Positions 49,612 to 53,739 of a stretch of 53,739 nt of DNA are shown piece after piece. The translations under genes were made by a program, and so were the position numbers. Position 1 is the first letter of the stretch; each line of letters begins with the position of its first letter. A model generated the notes under the pieces. The model was given only the letters and a program-made list of their open reading frames with translations, did not search any database and had not been told where the DNA came from. Source of the stretch: Propionispora sp. 2/2-37 (GTDB lineage Bacteria > Bacillota > Negativicutes > Propionisporales > Propionisporaceae); contig NZ_CYSP01000023.1 in the NCBI RefSeq assembly GCF_001298735.1, positions 1-53,739 of the forward strand. The letters are read 5' to 3'.

Positions 49612-50702
49612 TGCTGGTTTCGTTCCCTCATATGGGTGATATGAATATTGTTTTAAAAGCCCTGTTCACTGGACTGGGTCGGCAAGTGATAACTCCGCCG
49701 CCGATATCGAAACAAACTTTGGCGTTAGGGAACATCTATGCACCGGAGGCGGTCTGTTTGCCCTTTAAAGTGATGCTGGGAAATTTTATTGAGGCCTTGG
49801 AGCAGGGAGCCGACACCCTTGTTACTTGCGGGGGAATCGGACCTTGCCGTTTAGGATATTACGCCGAGGTACAGCGTAGCATTTTGTATGATTTAGGGTA
49901 TAATTTTGAAATGCTTGTCGTTGAAGCGCGTTTGAATGATGTTGTACATGCTTTGCGGCGCATTGCCGGTCCTGGCTGCAATCTGAAAAAGATATATGAT
50001 GCTTTTTGCCTGGCGATTGGTAAAATGAATGCCCTGGATACGCTACGCAGAAAGGTGTATGGCATTCGCCCCTGCGAAAGTGAGCGGGGATCGGCAGATA
50101 CTGTCTGGCGGGATGCAGTCCGAGAGATAGATGGTGCTGATACACTAGAGAAATTGCATGCTGTTTGTCACAAGGCAGACGATCGGTTACAGCGTATTTC
50201 TTTACGTCCCGGGTTTAAAGCGGTACGGATTGGCATTATTGGTGAATTATATGTTATGTTGGAACCTTACGTTAATTTGGATTTAGAAAGACAACTGGGG
50301 AATATGGGAGTAGAAGTGTTTAAAACCATGCAACTTAGTGATTATGTGCAGGGACATTTGTTTCGTAAACAAAAATATTTGAAAAAATTCCGCGAACTTG
50401 CAACATTGGCACAGCCCTATCTGGGACATTATGTGGGTGGTCATGCCTTAAAAAGCATTGCACATACGGTAAGTCTGGCCCGCGAAGAATACGATGGCAT
50501 GATTCATATTTTCCCTTTTTCCTGTATGCCGGAGGTGATTGCGCAGAATATTTTACCCCGGGTTTCCCAGGAAACCGGTATTCCCGTATTATCGTTGGCT
50601 TTTGATGAACAGTCGGGCGAAGCCGGTATCATGACCAGGCTGGAAGCTTTCGTGGATTTGTTACATTACCGAAGAGGCAGGAGGCAAAACAACTACGATT
50701 AA
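49611..50702 (+). CDS. 2-Hydroxyacyl-CoA dehydratase-like / activase-associated protein
   Basis: 363 residues. FPHMGDMNIVLKALFTGLG, PEAVCLPFKVMLGNFIEALEQGADTL and CGGIGPCRLGYYAEVQ give conserved Cys that could hold a [4Fe-4S] cluster, as in the dehydratase D-component fold. PFSCMPEVIAQ and LSLAFDEQSGEAG close the domain. It is coupled to the DUF2229 gene. The ATP-hydrolysing activase normally linked to such a pair is not present in the window. Confidence 0.75.
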   Translation: MLVSFPHMGDMNIVLKALFTGLGRQVITPPPISKQTLALGNIYAPEAVCLPFKVMLGNFIEALEQGADTLVTCGGIGPCRLGYYAEVQRSILYDLGYNFEMLVVEARLNDVVHALRRIAGPGCNLKKIYDAFCLAIGKMNALDTLRRKVYGIRPCESERGSADTVWRDAVREIDGADTLEKLHAVCHKADDRLQRISLRPGFKAVRIGIIGELYVMLEPYVNLDLERQLGNMGVEVFKTMQLSDYVQGHLFRKQKYLKKFRELATLAQPYLGHYVGGHALKSIAHTVSLAREEYDGMIHIFPFSCMPEVIAQNILPRVSQETGIPVLSLAFDEQSGEAGIMTRLEAFVDLLHYRRGRRQNNYD

Positions 50703-51394
50703 TTATGATCGGAATTTTTGTGATTAACAAATAATTGTCCCTTGGAGTCAATTGCGGCGTAGATTACTTCGGATAAGTCGGTTATACCCTGTAGAAAAAG
50801 TTGATTTTTTAACCAGCTTTCAGAATACTGTCCTTGCAAGTTTTGCTCAATCAGTTCCCCGTCCATGATCAGTTCCAGGGGAAAAGAAGGGTCTGCCGAC
50901 TTTAACTTTAAATCACTTTTAGTTAGAGGCTGATAGTCGGATTTTTTTATCACGCTGAGATTTCCGGAAGTTTCTATGATAGCATATTGTACTTCCCCCG
51001 GGTCCAGTACACCTTGCTGTCGTAACTGGCCATTTAGTTCATCCAGGTCATAGCGCAGTTTGCGCATGTTTTCGGCTAAAATTTGTCCATTCTCGATCAC
51101 AACCGTCGGAGAACCGTCGATGATTTTACGTAAGGCACGGCTTCGTATGGTAATATAGGAGACAAAATAAGTAAGAATAATAAATAAAATCAGGTCATAA
51201 AAGTGGCTGGCCACCTTATCCGGGTCGCTGGCGACTACGTTGCCGGCAATCGAGCCGATAGTGATACCGCTAATATACTCATAAAAGGTCAGCTGGCCAA
51301 TCTGAGTATTGCCTAAGAAACGGGTAAAAGCCAGTAAACTGACAAAGACCAATGCGGTCTGCCAGGTATCGCGTAATATTTCGCTCCAGTTCAT
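50699..51394 (-). CDS. YetF/DUF421 membrane protein
   Basis: 231 residues. Three N-terminal helices (about 12-85, with RFLGNTQIGQLTFYEYISGITIGSIAG in that region), then two cytoplasmic YetF-type domains (DGSPTVVIENGQI and FPLELIMDGELI). The family is widespread in spore-formers and of unknown function. It overlaps the end of the preceding convergent gene by four bases. Confidence 0.88.
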   Translation of the reverse strand: MNWSEILRDTWQTALVFVSLLAFTRFLGNTQIGQLTFYEYISGITIGSIAGNVVASDPDKVASHFYDLILFIILTYFVSYITIRSRALRKIIDGSPTVVIENGQILAENMRKLRYDLDELNGQLRQQGVLDPGEVQYAIIETSGNLSVIKKSDYQPLTKSDLKLKSADPSFPLELIMDGELIEQNLQGQYSESWLKNQLFLQGITDLSEVIYAAIDSKGQLFVNHKNSDHN

Positions 51395-51693
51395 AATGTC
51401 ACCTCAAATTAATTTTGTGTTAATAAAGCAAAAAGAAAACTAGAATTACAGAGTACATCCTGTTTCGCTTGGCATTGCTGATTATTTTGCAAGCTGTATG
51501 AGGACCCTTAAAACATATCCTCCTTAACACAGATTGTACATTAATATAGGATAAGGAAGCTACTAAAAGATATTCTCCTTTTTGCAAAAAACAGACAAAA
51601 TTGTTCCTGGAAATTAGGTTGCACAAATCAGAGTTGAACATGCTATACTTATTAATGTACATCTCGGGAGAATAGGGAAAAGGGAAGGTTGTT

Positions 51694-51888
51694 ATGAGCA
51701 GCAAAGCGGTATTATGTTACTCATGTTGTCATTTTTATATTACCTGGGACAGACAATTTCCTTATGGTTGTAAAGCTATGCGCTTTAAGAGCAGAAATTT
51801 TCCCTGCCGGGAAGTTCGGGGTGCTTCCGGGTTGGAGTGTTTTGATTATATGAATAGAGAAGGACCTGCGAAAACCGACAGGAACTAA
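51694..51888 (+). CDS. Cys-rich mini-protein (probable zinc site)
   Basis: 64 residues: CYSCCHFYITWDRQFPYGC ... FPCREVRGASGLECFDY. The pattern C-x2-C-x-HFYITWD-x(4)-P-x-GC recurs in many anaerobes as short proteins often mislabelled as uracil-DNA glycosylase. The Cys/His set suggests a bound zinc. GGGAAGGTTG precedes the ATG. Function unknown. Confidence 0.7.
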   Translation: MSSKAVLCYSCCHFYITWDRQFPYGCKAMRFKSRNFPCREVRGASGLECFDYMNREGPAKTDRN

Positions 51889-52177
51889 TTGACGTAAAAT
51901 GGCAGTATCCGTAAAATAATATAATAAATGTAAAAAAATGGTACAAAAGAAAAGTTAAGGAAACTATACGCCTCAATAAATGTTAAAAGTTGTAAAATAT
52001 AAATGCTTTATTATTGGTTCTCCGTAAAAACGGTAGTTTTTATTTCGACATTTAGCAGAAGCTTAAGCAGTTTTCTGTCGGTTTTTTACGAAAAGTAACT
52101 GGACAAAAAAAGCAGGAAATACAATATTTTACAAGAATGTTATAAGCATTTCAATATTTGAGATGAGGTGCGCGATC
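51889..52177. other. Intergenic region before the histidine kinase
   Basis: About 290 AT-rich bases. TTCGACA at 52044-52050 resembles a Spo0A box (TGTCGAA on the other strand). A small CCGT/ACGG hairpin with T lies at about 52022-52042. No gene is supported. Confidence 0.45.
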
Positions 52178-53317
52178 ATGTATTCAGCAGAGGCTGCTGC
52201 GGGAAGATTGGTGAGTTTTGCTCGCGAAGATGAATATAAAGAATACTTTGAGACGACGACTACCGGTATTTTATATCTTGACCGGTCGTTGCGGCTGAAA
52301 AACCTTAACCGGGAAGCGGAGCGAATTTGCGGAATTGAACGAACGAAAGCGCTGGGCAGAAAAGCAGAGAACGTCTTTCAGGGATTGGGTCACAAATTTA
52401 TGCGAATTTTTGATCTCAGCGAACAGGAAAGCGTCTATGCGACAAACCTTAAAATTAATGTCAATGATCAAGCGCTTTATCTGCATATCAATGCTTTAAA
52501 ACTGGTTGGTGATACAGGCGATTTGGCCGGTATTATTGTGATTTTGCAGGATGTTTCTGCTGTCCGGGCCGCCATCAAACAAATTCAAACCACCCAGATG
52601 CTGGTGTCGCTCGGCGAGCTGGCTGCCGGGGTGGCACACCATGTGCGGACGCCTCTTACCACCTTAAGTGGTTATTTGCAGGTCATGCTGGGGCGTTTGG
52701 AGGATGATCAATATACCGTAAGACGTGATACGCTGGAAGTATTGTTGGAAGAAGTATCCTATATTAACGATGTAGTAAAAGAGCTGGTACTGTTCGCTAA
52801 ACCGCCGGTTAAGAAGGAACCGGAGGTAGATATCAATAAAATCTTACATAATGCGCTATTATTGTCTTTTAAAGATTTGGGCGGAGAGAAAATCGGGATT
52901 AACAAACAACTGGCCGGAAATTTACCCAAACTGAATGTGGATCGCAATTTGATTGAACAGGCTTTTGTGAACGTCTTGCAGAATGCTTTTGAATCCATGC
53001 CGGGTGAGGGAATGCTTACTTTAAAATCGTGGCTGAACTCAGAGTTAAATATGCTGGTAATCGGTATTTATGACACCGGCAGCGGAATTCCCGCTGAGAT
53101 TTTATCTCGCATCTTTGAACCGTTTTATACGACAAAACTAGACCGCATGGGGCTTGGGTTGCCTATTGCTCACCGGATTATCAGTGAACATGGAGGCTTT
53201 ATCAATATTAATGTGGACGAGCAGGGGGGAACAAGGGTTCATATTTATCTGCCGATTGTCGATGACCGTATCCGCCGTTTAACAGTAGTGCATCAACAGA
53301 TGCTCAATTTACAGTAA
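52178..53317 (+). CDS. PAS-domain sensor histidine kinase
   Basis: 379 residues, no membrane helix, so probably cytoplasmic. A PAS domain (about 20-135, TTTTGILYLDRSLRLKNLN) precedes the phospho-acceptor helix GELAAGVAHHVRTPLTT (His near 152) and the ATP-binding domain: N box QAFVNVLQNAFE, G1 DTGSGIP, F box FEPFYTTK and G2 GLGLPIAHRII. Typical of KinA/AtoS-type kinases. No response regulator is adjacent, as for orphan sporulation kinases. ATG 52178 has GAGGTG at seven bases; the frame from 52163 does not. Confidence 0.9.
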   Translation: MYSAEAAAGRLVSFAREDEYKEYFETTTTGILYLDRSLRLKNLNREAERICGIERTKALGRKAENVFQGLGHKFMRIFDLSEQESVYATNLKINVNDQALYLHINALKLVGDTGDLAGIIVILQDVSAVRAAIKQIQTTQMLVSLGELAAGVAHHVRTPLTTLSGYLQVMLGRLEDDQYTVRRDTLEVLLEEVSYINDVVKELVLFAKPPVKKEPEVDINKILHNALLLSFKDLGGEKIGINKQLAGNLPKLNVDRNLIEQAFVNVLQNAFESMPGEGMLTLKSWLNSELNMLVIGIYDTGSGIPAEILSRIFEPFYTTKLDRMGLGLPIAHRIISEHGGFININVDEQGGTRVHIYLPIVDDRIRRLTVVHQQMLNLQ

Positions 53318-53339
53318 AGTAAAAAGAAACCGGCAAGCA

Positions 53340-53364
53340 TGATCTGACCCCAAAAAGTTAGACA
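53340..53364 (-). repeat. Terminal inverted repeat of the IS3-family element
   Basis: TGATCTGACCCCAAAAAGTT followed by AGACA is the kind of TG-starting, ACCCC-containing end found in IS3-family (IS150-group) elements. It marks the right end of the element; the left end lies outside the window. Confidence 0.7.
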
Positions 53365-53374
53365 AAAATTGACG

Positions 53375-53739
53375 TTAAGCAACTAACGAGGATTGAATCC
53401 TGTATTGTACAGGACTCAGTCCTTTTAGTTTGCTCTTAATCCGTTTGTTGTTATAGTAATCAATATATTTTTCTAATTCGACTCTAAATTCGTTCATAGA
53501 ACTGAATTTCCTCAGATAAAGCAGTTCTGATTTTAATAATCCAAAGAAGTTTTCCATTACAGAATTATCTAAACAGTTCCCTTTTCTGGACATACTTTGC
53601 CGTATTCCCTTTTGCTTTAGGCGAAACTGGTACTGCTTATGTTGATACTGCCATCCTTGATCTGAATGAAAAATAAGACTTGTATCATCAGGTATCTTAG
53701 CAAAGGCTTTGTCCAACATGTCCATTACTTGTCCGAAAA
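53375..53739 (-). CDS. IS3-family transposase OrfB, C-terminal part (runs off the window)
   Basis: DDE integrase core, partial. The second catalytic Asp is in [12 protein letters not shown] and the Glu in [24 protein letters not shown] lies between them. The C-terminal [20 protein letters not shown] is typical. The frame stays open upstream of the Met at 53725 to the window edge (FGQVMDML), so this is a truncated view rather than a short gene. The insertion sequence lies 57 bases after the kinase stop. Confidence 0.92.
   Translation of the reverse strand, partial: FGQVMDMLDKAFAKIPDDTSLIFHSDQGWQYQHKQYQFRLKQKGIRQSMSRKGNCLDNSVMENFFGLLKSELLYLRKFSSMNEFRVELEKYIDYYNNKRIKSKLKGLSPVQYRIQSSLVA

Overview
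The window looks like a chromosomal segment of a diderm, probably spore-forming Firmicute of the class Negativicutes (Sporomusaceae-like). This is inferred from the mix of Firmicute signals (strong AGGAGG ribosome sites, TTG/GTG starts, a lysine riboswitch, NiaR, LevR, YetF-type and YjfB-type proteins, possible Spo0A boxes) with a Gram-negative-style outer-membrane beta-barrel protein ending in Phe, and a Bacillus-type dihaem succinate dehydrogenase next to a two-subunit class I fumarase. No species name can be assigned from the sequence alone.

Layout. 1-3610: a divergent GntR/UTRA regulator and a sugar-phosphate operon (two ribulose-phosphate 3-epimerase paralogues, an RpiB/LacAB isomerase, a fructose-6-phosphate-aldolase-like protein). 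3780-4961: a ROK regulator. 5143-7104: NiaR and the niacin transporter NiaP with a NiaR-like operator at the transcription start. 7212-8160: tRNA-Arg(CCG) followed by a small decayed island with ribbon-helix-helix genes, bounded by a degenerate copy of the tRNA 3' half. 8554-15462: a LevR-type sigma-54 activator, a sigma-54 promoter inside a 36-bp palindrome, a mannose-family PTS (IIA, IIB, IIC, IID) and a glycerol-1-phosphate-dehydrogenase-like gene. 15516-20136: a YjfB-like protein, a PAS/Cys-rich protein, a MerR regulator divergent from an iron alcohol dehydrogenase and an aldo/keto reductase, and a HAD hydrolase.

20515-31080 is the most striking region: a cyclic-di-GMP-I riboswitch with a terminator, then an outer-membrane porin with helical repeats, a UDP-sugar dehydrogenase, a triple NodB-domain protein, a processive family-2 glycosyltransferase carrying a PilZ-like domain, a second deacetylase-like protein and a GH18-like lipoprotein. 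Together they read as a c-di-GMP-controlled exopolysaccharide synthesis, modification and export system for a diderm Firmicute, with c-di-GMP acting both on the RNA and (probably) on the synthase.

31216-41350 holds housekeeping genes: a YbgC thioesterase, MurI, a CofE-like ligase, a hydantoinase-like protein, an HDAC-family deacetylase, RNase PH, RdgB, a YfcE phosphoesterase and a lysine-riboswitch-controlled diaminopimelate decarboxylase. 41482-46390 is a fumarase plus succinate dehydrogenase/fumarate reductase locus with a strong palindromic operator. Then come three tRNAs (Pro, Gly, Arg), small membrane proteins, an activase-like/dehydratase-like pair without its ATPase partner, a YetF protein, a Cys-rich mini-protein, a PAS histidine kinase and the end of an IS3-family element at the window edge.
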